Shown: piece after piece, positions 56,081 to 64,000 of the stretch
How positions within the stretch are numbered: the first letter of the stretch is position 1
Layout of the letters: each line of letters begins with the position of its first letter
NCBI RefSeq assembly: GCF_002014985.1
Contig: NZ_MUXU01000039.1
Location: forward strand, 83,424-147,423
Direction: 5' to 3'
Length of the DNA: 64,000 nt
DNA from: Moraxella caviae
Lineage (GTDB): Bacteria > Pseudomonadota > Gammaproteobacteria > Pseudomonadales > Moraxellaceae
The notes under the pieces: generated by a model
Seen by the model: only the letters and a program-made list of their open reading frames with translations
Database searches by the model: none
What the model was told of the DNA's origin: nothing
Translations under genes and position numbers: made by a program

Positions 56081-56719
56081 ATGTCCAGACGCAAATCAAG
56101 AAACCTAGCTCGAAATACACCCAAACGAGAAGCCTACAAAACCGTTCTTATTGTTTGCGAAGGCATAAAAACAGAAAAAACATACTTTGAAGGTCTTATT
56201 AACTATGAAAAGCTATCTTCTGTTAATGTTCAAGTTTTTTCAGGCAGAGGTTCTGATCCAAAATCTGTTGTAGAAACCGCAATCCAAGAAAAAGAAAAAC
56301 AAAGCCAACACTTAGACTTTGATGAGGTTTTTTGTGTCATCGACAGAGACACGCATACAACCTTTAAAGAAGCCAAAAAGCTGGCAAAAGATAATGGCAT
56401 TGAGCTAATTATTTCTTACCCTTGCTTTGAGTATTGGTATCTATGTCATTTTGTTTATTCACGCGCTCCGTTTACTAGAAGCGGAAGAAAAAGCGCTGGA
56501 GATCTTTGCGAAGATTCACTGAACCAAGAATGGCAAAAAGCATTTAACAGAAAGCATAACAAAGCAGAAAAAGAAACATACCTTTCTCTGCTCCGCTATC
56601 GCGAACAAGCAATAAACAACGCTAAAAAATCACTGGTTGAAGCAAATAAGGATAATGAATACAACCCTTCCACCGAAGTTCATCTTTTGGTAGAAAATTT
56701 AATCAACATTAAAGGATAG
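56081..56719 (+). CDS. rloB: RloB-like TOPRIM family protein (defence pair, subunit 2)
   Basis: A 212-aa protein of the RloB family. The TOPRIM-type metal-site motifs are VCEGIKTEKTYFEGL (Glu27) and VIDRDTH (Asp88, Asp90), followed by ISYPCFEYWYLCHF. It starts 6 bases after rloA, so the two are one operon. RloB is the probable nuclease effector, held in check or activated by the RloA ATPase during phage infection; that role is inference from the AbiL and PARIS-like ATPase-TOPRIM pairs. The basic N-terminus (MSRRKSRNLARNTPKR) is usual for the family. Confidence 0.85.
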   Translation: MSRRKSRNLARNTPKREAYKTVLIVCEGIKTEKTYFEGLINYEKLSSVNVQVFSGRGSDPKSVVETAIQEKEKQSQHLDFDEVFCVIDRDTHTTFKEAKKLAKDNGIELIISYPCFEYWYLCHFVYSRAPFTRSGRKSAGDLCEDSLNQEWQKAFNRKHNKAEKETYLSLLRYREQAINNAKKSLVEANKDNEYNPSTEVHLLVENLINIKG

Positions 56720-56773
56720 ATTGATTAGCAAAATAATTGATTGACATTTCCCAACTTCCCAACCAACAAAAAA

Positions 56774-56799
56774 ACACCCCACATTTCACTGTGGGGTGC
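56774..56799 (-). terminator. Terminator of the 967-aa adhesin gene
   Basis: CACCCCAC (56775-56782) pairs with GTGGGGTG (56791-56798). Read on the minus strand a run of seven T follows. It lies between converging rloB and adhesin genes. Confidence 0.8.
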
Positions 56800-56824
56800 T
56801 CATCACATCAAATGCCGTAAAAAA

Positions 56825-59728
56825 TTACAACACCTGTACGCCTTCTTGGATATACACCACGTTATTGTAGCTTGAGGTGTGTGCCCAGCCGTCGTAGCTT
56901 ACGCCATCTACGGTTACGTCTGACACTTTTTGCCAGCTGCCTGTGCCGTCGCGTTTGCTTACGCCTACGTTGCCTAGGTCTACTTTGTCGTCATAGCCGC
57001 CTTTGATGAACAGCTCTGAGCCGTTGGCAAGCACGTTTTTCAGGGTTACGCCTGTCAAGGTGTTTGCACCTTTGCCGTGTAGGTCAATGGTTTCTACGCC
57101 TGTCAAGCTGCCTAGGTTGGCGGTTTGTTTCGCACCTGTGAATACCAAGGTGTCATCGCCTGTGCCGAAGTTCAGCTTAGCGGCTGGGCTGATGTTGCCG
57201 CCTACGCTCACGGTGTCGTCGCCTGAGCCTAGGTTGATTTTCGCGGTGCCTGCGATGTAGCCGCCGATGGTTAGGCTGTCGTTGCCTGCACCTAGGTTAA
57301 TCGTGGCTGCGTCTACGTTGGTGCCGACTTTCATCACGTCGTTGCCGTTGCCTGTGGTGATGTTTGCCGCTGTGCCGACAATCCAGCCGCCTACGTTGAT
57401 GGTGTTATCGCCATTGCCCAGATTGATGGTTGAGGCTGAAATGTTGGTACGAACGTCTAGCACGTCGTTGCCGCTGCCCATTACGATTTGGGTGGCTGAG
57501 CCTGTGATGTAGCCGTCTACGTTATTTGTACCCACTACCAAGGTGTTGTTACCGTTGCCTAGGTTGATGTTACTGGTGTCGATGTTGGTGCGTACTGCCA
57601 CATAGTCATCGCCAGCACCTGCGGTAACGATACTGCGGTTGGTGATGTAGCCGTCCACACGGTTTGCCGCACCCACGATTAGGGTGTTATGCCCTTCGCC
57701 TAGGTGTACTTGCGAAAAATCGATGTTTGTGCCGACTTTCACGATGTCATCGCCGCCGTAAGTGTTAATCACAGATTTACCTGTTACATAGTTATTCACG
57801 GTGATGATGTCTTTTTTCGCACCTGTTTGATAGCCTAGGTTGCCATCACGGGTTACGGTGCGTGCCGTGCTGTGCGTTGGGTAAGAGGCATAAGTAGCGG
57901 TTAGGCTGTCGCTGATGACAGAGTTTGTCATAAAGTTTAGCGTCGCTTCGCCATAGGCTTCTACCGCATAGGTTTTGCTGGTGGTGATGGTGGCGGTGTT
58001 ACCTGCTGCGTCTGTGGTGGTAAGTACTGCTTTGATGGTTTTATCTGCATCGTTCATCAGTGCCGAGCCTGCCACGGTTAGGCTAAAGTTACCGTTTGCG
58101 TCCACTTTACGGGTGTAGTAAGTGGCGTTATCTAGGTAAATGCGTACGCTGTCGCCTGCGTTAAATTCGCCTGTTACGCTGCCTGTCAAGGTGATGTTGC
58201 CAGCGGCTTCACGAGAAGTCAGCACGTTATCAGCGGTTACGTTGTGCAGTACGATTTGTGCTTGCGGAGCGATGATGTCCACGCCATAGGCTTTATCGCT
58301 GCTTACGGTTGCTGAGTTGCCGTAGCTGTCTGTGGTGCTGATGGTGGCAGTGATGGTGTTATCGCTGTCCGCCACCAAATCACTGCCTGCCACGTTTACG
58401 CTGAAGTTGCCGTCTGCGTTTACGGTGGTGGTGTAAGTTTTACCGTTTACATTTACGCTTACCACATCGCCTGCGTTAAATTCGCCTGCCACAGTGCCAG
58501 TCAGGGCGATGGTGCCGCTTGCTTCGGTGGCGTTGATGATGTTGTCAGCGGTGATGTCGTTTACACTTACGCTCACTTCTGGGGCTTTGGTCGCCACTTG
58601 GTAGGTTTTTACGCCTTCTGCGGTGGTGCGGTTGCCTGCGGCGTCTGCAGTGGTAATCACAGCTTTGATGGTTTTATCGGCATCGTTTACCAATAATGAC
58701 GCTGGTACGCCTGCTACGCTAAAGTTACCGTTTGCGTCTACTTTACGAGTGAAATAGGTGTTATCGTCTAGGTAAATGCGTACGCTGTCGCCTGCGGTGA
58801 AATCGCCTGTTACCTTGCCGCTTAGGGTGATTTTGCCCTTCGCTTCAGCGGCGTTTACGATGTTATCCGCAGTGACGTTATTTAGGGTGATTTGTGCTTC
58901 AATGCCCAAATCTAGGGTTTCGCTGTCGGTGGCGGTGAGTGCGTTGCCGTTGTTATCGGTGGCGGTGGCGGTAATGGTCAATGTGCCGTCTGCCAAGCCT
59001 GATACGTCCACGCCATTTGCCGCATAAGTGCCGTCTGGATTGACGGTGGCGGTGGTGGTTAGGCTGTTGCCGTTTGCATCTGTGATGGTGATGGTTACCA
59101 CGCTGCCAGCAGGTACGTCCGTGCTTGTGCCTGAGATGTCTGCGGTGCCGTTGGCATTGATGGTGGCATCGGTGCTTAAACCGCCTGCGATGTGGTCTAG
59201 GGTGATAACGTCAGTGTCGGTTACGCTAAAGTCGTTGTTATCCACAGAGGTGGTGGTAACGGTTACATCGCCGTCTGCCAATGATGAAGTGTCCACCGTC
59301 AAATCATAAGTGCCGTCTGCTTTTGCGGTGGTGGTGGCGGTTACGCTGTTGCCGTTTTTATCGGTAATCACGATGGTGATTTCGCTGCCTTGATAGATGT
59401 CTTGGCTGGTGCCGGTGATGTGTACCACGCCGTCTGCATTTGCTACAGTCGGTACGCTGTCTACTTCACCGTCAATTAGATTCAGTCCAATGTTTCTTGT
59501 GTATTCTCTGGTTACGCCGTATAGGTCTAGTGCTGTTGCAACAGCTTTGGCACCTCTGCCGTCAATCAAACCGCTCGCATCTAATGCAATGCGGTAAGTA
59601 TTATTTGCCAATGCCACTGTTTTGCCTGAAACGGCATTACCAAGGCGGTCAGTTAGAGTTACATTAACAGTATTGCCTGCTGGGATATTTTTCAATTGTC
59701 CAACAATAATAGTAAGGTGTTGAGTCAT
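56825..59728 (-). CDS. Large Ig-like and RTX-like repeat adhesin, probable type I secretion substrate
   Basis: A 967-aa protein, very acidic and Thr/Asn/Gly-rich, without a signal peptide. Residues 1-90 and two repeats (about 92-180 and 184-272) are bacterial Ig-like domains with the pattern DKNGNS/ADGTYDL/SGLADG. Three about 110-residue Ig-like units follow (about 273-605), each containing NVTADNI or NDITADNI and DADKTIKAV or SDNTITATI. Then a beta-solenoid or RTX-like region (about 640-880) repeats INLGNGNNTLVVG and GSGNDVLDVRTNI. The C-terminus ends NVVYIQEGVQVL, like the neighbouring adhesin. AGGAAA lies 13 bases upstream of the ATG; a four-codon ORF overlaps it (ATG 59739, TGA overlapping the start). 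Confidence 0.82.
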   Translation of the reverse strand: MTQHLTIIVGQLKNIPAGNTVNVTLTDRLGNAVSGKTVALANNTYRIALDASGLIDGRGAKAVATALDLYGVTREYTRNIGLNLIDGEVDSVPTVANADGVVHITGTSQDIYQGSEITIVITDKNGNSVTATTTAKADGTYDLTVDTSSLADGDVTVTTTSVDNNDFSVTDTDVITLDHIAGGLSTDATINANGTADISGTSTDVPAGSVVTITITDANGNSLTTTATVNPDGTYAANGVDVSGLADGTLTITATATDNNGNALTATDSETLDLGIEAQITLNNVTADNIVNAAEAKGKITLSGKVTGDFTAGDSVRIYLDDNTYFTRKVDANGNFSVAGVPASLLVNDADKTIKAVITTADAAGNRTTAEGVKTYQVATKAPEVSVSVNDITADNIINATEASGTIALTGTVAGEFNAGDVVSVNVNGKTYTTTVNADGNFSVNVAGSDLVADSDNTITATISTTDSYGNSATVSSDKAYGVDIIAPQAQIVLHNVTADNVLTSREAAGNITLTGSVTGEFNAGDSVRIYLDNATYYTRKVDANGNFSLTVAGSALMNDADKTIKAVLTTTDAAGNTATITTSKTYAVEAYGEATLNFMTNSVISDSLTATYASYPTHSTARTVTRDGNLGYQTGAKKDIITVNNYVTGKSVINTYGGDDIVKVGTNIDFSQVHLGEGHNTLIVGAANRVDGYITNRSIVTAGAGDDYVAVRTNIDTSNINLGNGNNTLVVGTNNVDGYITGSATQIVMGSGNDVLDVRTNISASTINLGNGDNTINVGGWIVGTAANITTGNGNDVMKVGTNVDAATINLGAGNDSLTIGGYIAGTAKINLGSGDDTVSVGGNISPAAKLNFGTGDDTLVFTGAKQTANLGSLTGVETIDLHGKGANTLTGVTLKNVLANGSELFIKGGYDDKVDLGNVGVSKRDGTGSWQKVSDVTVDGVSYDGWAHTSSYNNVVYIQEGVQVL

Positions 59729-59802
59729 TTGTAAGACATTTTCCTATAAAAAGTAAAACAAAATCCCAAGCTCATAAGAACTTGGAAGTAAAAAAGCCCA
59801 AA

Positions 59803-59848
59803 ACAAGCGGTCAAATTTGCAAAAAACTTTGCATTTTTAACCGCTTGT
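59803..59848 (-). terminator. Hairpin made of ACAAGCGGT uptake words between the adhesin genes
   Basis: ACAAGCGGT (59803-59811) is the exact reverse complement of ACCGCTTGT (59840-59848). The inner arms AAATTTGCAAA and TTTGCATTT can also pair. ACAAGCGGT is the 9-mer of the Actinobacillus pleuropneumoniae/Mannheimia-type uptake sequence, and this layout is a common terminator in those genomes. It lies beyond the stop of the partial adhesin on the minus strand. Confidence 0.75.
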
Positions 59849-59859
59849 TTGGTTTGCGA

Positions 59860-59890
59860 CTAAACGCCCTGCCTTTCGCAGAGCGTTTAG
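59860..59890 (-). terminator. Second hairpin after the partial adhesin gene
   Basis: CTAAACGC (59860-59867) pairs with GCGTTTAG (59883-59890) and CTGC with GCAG inside. It is 22 bases past the adhesin stop and precedes the uptake-word hairpin. Confidence 0.6.
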
Positions 59891-59912
59891 GTTGCGGATT
59901 ATCAGTAATGGA

Positions 59913-62900
59913 TTAGATTACTGTAATACCGTCTTGGATATACACCACCACGCCTGTGCTTGCTTGGTAGCCAGTGTAGCCAAGCGGTGCATCGGCGATT
60001 TGGGTAAAGCCGGTGGTTCTGTTATGACCGTCATCGCCCAAGTCCACCGTGGTCGGTGAGCTTTCGGTATTGATGAACAAGCCTTGGTAGGTAACACCGT
60101 TGAACACTTTGCTGCCCGAGCCGTTCTTACCTGCGGCTGCTGCGGTAATATCAAGCTCTTTGCTGGTGTTCAATACCACTTCTTCGATGTTTTGGAAGCG
60201 GTCTAATAGCAGTTTTTGAGTACCGCCGAAGCCAGCACCTTCAAACACTACAGTGTCAAAGCCGTCGCCACCGTTTACGGTTACGTTCGGGTTCACCGCG
60301 TTACCAGCCAGTTTGATGGTGTCATTGCCCGTACCCAAATCAACGGTTACACGACCGCCTACCAATGAAGTCAAGCTGTTACCTGCACCTTCGCCTAGGT
60401 CTACGATGTCATTACCTGCACCCATATTGATGTTGATTGAGCCGGTAGATTGAGCGTAAACGTAGTTGAACACTTTCAGGTAGTCGTTGCCGTTACCCAT
60501 ATTGATGTTGGTGTCGTTACCGCCTACTTGCTGGATCATATTCACCACCAAGCTGTCATCGCCAGCACCAGTATCCACGTTCAACGGACGGTTTACAGCA
60601 ACACCTGTTGATACGTTACCTGTGGTTGCGTTGTTGGCAACTTCACCCACCAAGATTAGGTTGTTCACGTTCTTATTCAGATCGTCAATCACCTGCACAG
60701 AGTCATCACGTTGCAATGGCGTACGCTCGTTCGGATACAAGTTTGGCATACGCGTCAAGGTCATTGTGCTTGCACCTGCGTTGGTCGCGGTGTTGCCCGC
60801 CTTGTCGGTTACGCTTACGTTGTAAGTAACTTGCTGACCGAACAATCCAGAGTTCAGCGGGCTTTGTACCACAAAGTTGCCTTTGTCATCTGCCACGCCT
60901 TGGCGACTTGCTGAGCCTGATACGCTTACATAAGAACCCGGTTCTAGGTTGCGGATTGTTAGCGTATAGTTGCTGCCGCTCACTTCTGGCGTGATGTTAC
61001 CCACAGTAGTAACGTGGTCGTACACAGCATTGATCACGTTTGACACGACGCTTGGATCGTCTTTCAAGCGTACTTGCAAGCGGTTTGCCTGACCGTCAAT
61101 GTCGCCATTGCGTGGCATTGTGAAGCTCGTGCCAGTACCTGCAATCCAAGTATCGCCACCGTCTGTGGTGTATTCCCACGCTGCACCGCTTGGGTTGGTT
61201 ACGTTTACAGTCGGATTATTGGTAATGCCGTCTGTAGTTGTACCTCTGGTGCCTGCACCTACGGTATCACTTGCTAGAGCGATGGTCGGCGGTGTTAGCG
61301 GCACCACCACATCATTACCTGCATTCGCTGGTGTCGCGTCTGCTGGGTCTTCTTGTGGGTGGCTGCCTGTTGCGGTTACAGGTGAGCCGTCTTTCACACC
61401 GTCTTGCGGAATGTGTACCGTGCCATCTGCGTCAATCCAAGGCGTTGTGCCGTCTGTTTTCTCATTTGGCAATGGGTTACCGTCTTGAGTCGCTGTCCAA
61501 CCGTTATCACCTTTGGTTACGGTGATGGTCTTAGGCTGGTCGTCCTCATTGGTGTAGCCGATTTCCACCTTGGTGTTATCATCACCTCGTGCGATGCTTA
61601 CTGAGCCGTCAGTTGGGCTTGGGGTGATGGTCGGTGCGTCCGCTTTGGTGTCTGTGCCAGCTGGTTTCGGTTCTGCGGTTGCAGGGGTGTCCTCTGGGTT
61701 ATCACCTGTTGCGGTTACGTCTGAGCCATCTTTCACACCGTTTTGCGGAATATGTACCGTGCCGTCTGCGTCAATCCAAGGCGTTGTGCCGTCTGTGGTT
61801 GGCGTGGTTGGCAATGGGTTGCCGTCTTGGGTCGCTGTCCAGCCGTTATCACCTTTGGTTACGGTGATGGTCTTAGGCTGATCGTCCTCATTGGTGTAGC
61901 CGATTTCCACTGTGGTGTTATCCAGACCCGGTGCCACCGTTACTGAGCCGTCAGTTGGGCTTGGGGTGATGGTCGGCTTGTCAGCTTCCACTTGCGGACG
62001 TGGATCGCCTGCGTTGGTCTTATCTGCGTCTGTGTTGGTGTACAATTCACCGTTTGGCTTCGTCAAGCTTCTGTCGGTTACTGTAGCACGCACAGTGTAA
62101 GCCTTCGCTGGGTCTAGGTTCGCTACGTCTGTCGCTGCGAAATCTGCCGTCCAAGTTACGGTAGTATCCACATCTGAGTAAGTCAGGATCGCTGGCTTAG
62201 TCGCTATCACATTGCCTTGCTCGTCCACGATTTCCGCTTCAACATCGACGCGTGACATTGTGAATGAACCGTCAAGATCGCCAGATACTGCAAAGCCGTT
62301 GTCGATGTTTTCAGCTGTGATGGTTGCATAGCCGTCTGCATCGTCCGCACCTTGCTCTTGACCTGCGATGTTGTTCACATCAACTTTCACAGCGGAAATA
62401 TCCAGCCACGCATCGTATGAATGCAGCTTGTCGGTGTCGGTGGCAGTTTTGCCGTCTACGGTTACGTCTGCTTTCACTTGGTAGAACACGTCAGAGGCGT
62501 AGTTTTCAATCGCACCTGCTGGTACTTCCACCGTCCAAGTGCCATCGTCCGCCACAGTTGCGGTTAGCGTTGTGCCTGCTTTGAGCACGCTTGCACCGCT
62601 TGCATCTTGTACGTCTGCGGTTACAGTCGCACCTGCTGCGTTGGTGGTCGTACCTGAGAAGCTCCAGCCGTTTGTATTCGCTGCTCTCTCGTCAATCGCA
62701 CCGTAAGGCGTTTCGTTTGCACCTTCTTCGTTTTGGAAGAATTCATTGCCCGCCACACCAGTGATGGTGTCGATGTCGATGGTTGGGGTGTTGTCCTTAC
62801 GTGTCGCTTCATCAGACACTGGGGCTGATTCGTTGCCTGCTGGGTCTGTGATGGTGCCTTCTACTTTCAGCGGTTCACCTTCTTTTGGTGCAGGTACGTC

Positions 62901-64000
62901 AACAGTCACTGTGCCAGCTTTGATGTCTTCTTCAGTCAACGGTTTTTCACCAAGTACGTCGCCAGTTTCTGGGTTTTTGATTTGTACGGTGTCGCCTGGT
63001 TTCGCATCTTGTGGTAGCTCAACTTTTACAGGTACGTTGCCGTTTGTATCAATTTCATCTGACGTGATGAAGTCGTCACCATTGCCAATCTCAACTTTGG
63101 TTGGGGCTGATGGTGGTGTCACATCAAGCGTATTCGGACTTTCATCAGTCGCTGTTACTTTACCATCGTTTGCACTTGCTTTGGCTGTAACAACGCCATC
63201 TGCTAGACCTGTTAGGTCAACAGTGGTTGAGTAGTTGCCGTCTTTGTCGATGGTTGCAGTAGTCTCAACTGTCTTACCGTTTTTGTCGGTCACAGTTAGG
63301 GTTACTACAGTACCTTCTGGCAGCTGAGTGCTGGTGCCTGAGATTGGTGCTTTAGTGATGTTTGACTTATCGATTTGGTTTACCAAGTCAACAGTGATGG
63401 TTGCTGGGTCAATCAAATCTGCAATGCCGTCACCGTCTTTGTCAGTGATGGTGTTGCTGTTTTCATCAGACTCTTCACCATCAGTAATGCCGTCACCGTC
63501 TGAGTCTTCGTCACCGTCAGGCGTGCCGTCACCGTCACTGTCCGTGTTTTTCGGGTCAGTGCCGTTGGCTTTTTCGTCTTCGTTGTTTACGCCATCGTTG
63601 TCATCGTCAGTGTCTTTGTCTTCTTCTGGCGCCTTGGTGTCGCTGTCAGGTTTGCCGTCACCGTCAAAGTCATCATACAATGGCGTTTTCACTTCCACTG
63701 GTGTTGATGGCTCTTTGCCAGTTTCTTGACCTGTTACACTTACTACTGAGTCATCTCGTACTGCATCTGGAGTAAAGGTGATAATGCCAGTTTTTGGATC
63801 GATGCTCACACCCTCTGGAGTTTTGTCCAAAGTCCACTCGCCCGTTTCTGGGTTTTTGGTGGCTGTGATGATGTGTGGTTGATCGTTTTCATCGATGAAG
63901 TCAACTACGGTCTTGTCATTGTCAACACCTGGAGTTACTTTTACGCCACCTGTTGGGTTTTCGCCTACTTTGGTCAGTTCAGCGGTTGGTTGGTTGGCTT
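59913..64000 (-). CDS. Giant repeat adhesin, C-terminal part; 5' end beyond window
   Basis: The frame is open to the window edge (upstream residues ANQPTAELTKVGENPTGG are in frame), so the TTG at 63830 is internal. At least 1361 residues are visible. In order: bacterial repeat domains; a thrombospondin-3-like calcium segment (DFDGDGKPDSD, DDDNDGVNNEDE, DSDGDGTPDGDEDSDGDG at about 63430-63690); Ig-like domains with DKNGKTVETT and DPAGNESAP; a duplicated about 113-residue unit (61371-61980); and further Ig-like units. RTX-like nonapeptide-type repeats follow (VDTGAGDDSLVV, NMGNGNDYLKV, DLGTGNDTIKL), then a C-terminus ending GVVVYIQDGITVI. This is the architecture of BapA/LapA-like biofilm adhesins exported by type I secretion; no transporter genes are visible here. 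Confidence 0.85.
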   Translation of the reverse strand, partial: ANQPTAELTKVGENPTGGVKVTPGVDNDKTVVDFIDENDQPHIITATKNPETGEWTLDKTPEGVSIDPKTGIITFTPDAVRDDSVVSVTGQETGKEPSTPVEVKTPLYDDFDGDGKPDSDTKAPEEDKDTDDDNDGVNNEDEKANGTDPKNTDSDGDGTPDGDEDSDGDGITDGEESDENSNTITDKDGDGIADLIDPATITVDLVNQIDKSNITKAPISGTSTQLPEGTVVTLTVTDKNGKTVETTATIDKDGNYSTTVDLTGLADGVVTAKASANDGKVTATDESPNTLDVTPPSAPTKVEIGNGDDFITSDEIDTNGNVPVKVELPQDAKPGDTVQIKNPETGDVLGEKPLTEEDIKAGTVTVDVPAPKEGEPLKVEGTITDPAGNESAPVSDEATRKDNTPTIDIDTITGVAGNEFFQNEEGANETPYGAIDERAANTNGWSFSGTTTNAAGATVTADVQDASGASVLKAGTTLTATVADDGTWTVEVPAGAIENYASDVFYQVKADVTVDGKTATDTDKLHSYDAWLDISAVKVDVNNIAGQEQGADDADGYATITAENIDNGFAVSGDLDGSFTMSRVDVEAEIVDEQGNVIATKPAILTYSDVDTTVTWTADFAATDVANLDPAKAYTVRATVTDRSLTKPNGELYTNTDADKTNAGDPRPQVEADKPTITPSPTDGSVTVAPGLDNTTVEIGYTNEDDQPKTITVTKGDNGWTATQDGNPLPTTPTTDGTTPWIDADGTVHIPQNGVKDGSDVTATGDNPEDTPATAEPKPAGTDTKADAPTITPSPTDGSVSIARGDDNTKVEIGYTNEDDQPKTITVTKGDNGWTATQDGNPLPNEKTDGTTPWIDADGTVHIPQDGVKDGSPVTATGSHPQEDPADATPANAGNDVVVPLTPPTIALASDTVGAGTRGTTTDGITNNPTVNVTNPSGAAWEYTTDGGDTWIAGTGTSFTMPRNGDIDGQANRLQVRLKDDPSVVSNVINAVYDHVTTVGNITPEVSGSNYTLTIRNLEPGSYVSVSGSASRQGVADDKGNFVVQSPLNSGLFGQQVTYNVSVTDKAGNTATNAGASTMTLTRMPNLYPNERTPLQRDDSVQVIDDLNKNVNNLILVGEVANNATTGNVSTGVAVNRPLNVDTGAGDDSLVVNMIQQVGGNDTNINMGNGNDYLKVFNYVYAQSTGSININMGAGNDIVDLGEGAGNSLTSLVGGRVTVDLGTGNDTIKLAGNAVNPNVTVNGGDGFDTVVFEGAGFGGTQKLLLDRFQNIEEVVLNTSKELDITAAAAGKNGSGSKVFNGVTYQGLFINTESSPTTVDLGDDGHNRTTGFTQIADAPLGYTGYQASTGVVVYIQDGITVI
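61371..61980 (-). repeat. Two about 113-residue tandem repeats in the partial adhesin
   Basis: Matching sequence recurs at 339-342-base spacing (for example GTCAATCCAAGGCGTTGTGC at 61431 and 61770, and GGTGATGGTCTTAGGCTG at 61521 and 61863). The encoded units share YTNEDDQPKTITVTKGDNGW and WIDADGTVHIPQ. One unit contains an extra TTP insertion (PTTPTTDGTT against PNEKTDGTT). Confidence 0.85.

Noticed and set aside
63830..63830. TTG at 63830 as the start of the giant adhesin
   Set aside because: The frame stays open with domain-like sequence to the window end at 64000.
56825..64000. Many plus-strand ORFs in the adhesin region
   Set aside because: They are shadows of the Thr/Asn/Asp-rich minus-strand genes (Ser/Val/Leu-rich antisense frames).

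Overview
The window is chromosomal DNA from a gammaproteobacterium, most likely a member of the Moraxellaceae (Moraxella or a close relative). The grounds are overall gene content, a SpoT whose synthetase half looks degenerate (as known in Acinetobacter), recA followed by recX, ftsK-trxB-aat order, and many genes carrying Ala/Gln/Ser-rich extensions. This assignment is inference from gene content only; there is no rRNA in the window.

Layout. 1-12.5 kb: housekeeping genes (3' end of rpoZ, spoT, ridA, priA, a TraX-like membrane protein, a DUF2628-type membrane protein, trmB, recA, recX). An 0.8 kb AT-rich gap with several DnaA boxes lies between trmB and recA. 12.7-36 kb: plsC-like acyltransferase, ftsH and rlmE, yhbY, a DOMON-like protein, a CHAP-type secreted peptidase, a DciA-like protein, lpxC, tRNA-Val, polA, topA, ftsK, trxB, aat, an HI0933-type flavoprotein with a 59-aa Cys-rich partner, and an M48 lipoprotein peptidase. 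36.7-37.8 kb: bolA and an AlkA-like glycosylase whose 5' end is cut by an insertion.

37.7-41.4 kb is an imported cassette: GST fragment, sugar O-acetyltransferase, cyclophilin-like protein, secreted alpha/beta hydrolase and a divergent LysR regulator. It carries three copies of the Haemophilus-type DNA uptake word AAGTGCGGT, so a Pasteurellaceae donor is likely. 41.5-50.2 kb: a lipoprotein, a SulP transporter, a DUF442 phosphatase-like protein, a membrane protein, an NhaC antiporter and the metNIQ methionine importer, interspersed with REP-like palindromic repeats.

50.7-64 kb is accessory. First comes a very large fusion gene: unknown N-terminus, an alpha/alpha-toroid-like region, a MurF-type ligase and a DD-peptidase. 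It is interrupted by a +1 shift in a G6 tract. It also carries seven AGCC repeats exactly at the ligase/DD-peptidase boundary, placed so that both other reading registers stop within a few codons. It too carries a full-consensus Haemophilus-type uptake sequence. Next is a RloA/RloB (AbiL-like) ATPase-TOPRIM pair, a probable phage-defence module. Last are two large, probably type I-secreted adhesins with Ig-like and RTX-like repeats and related C-termini, separated by a hairpin made from the other Pasteurellaceae uptake word (ACAAGCGGT).

Taken together, the right-hand part of the window looks like DNA repeatedly acquired by transformation from Pasteurellaceae sharing the same mucosal niche. 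The phase-variable MurF/DD-peptidase fusion is the most unusual locus.
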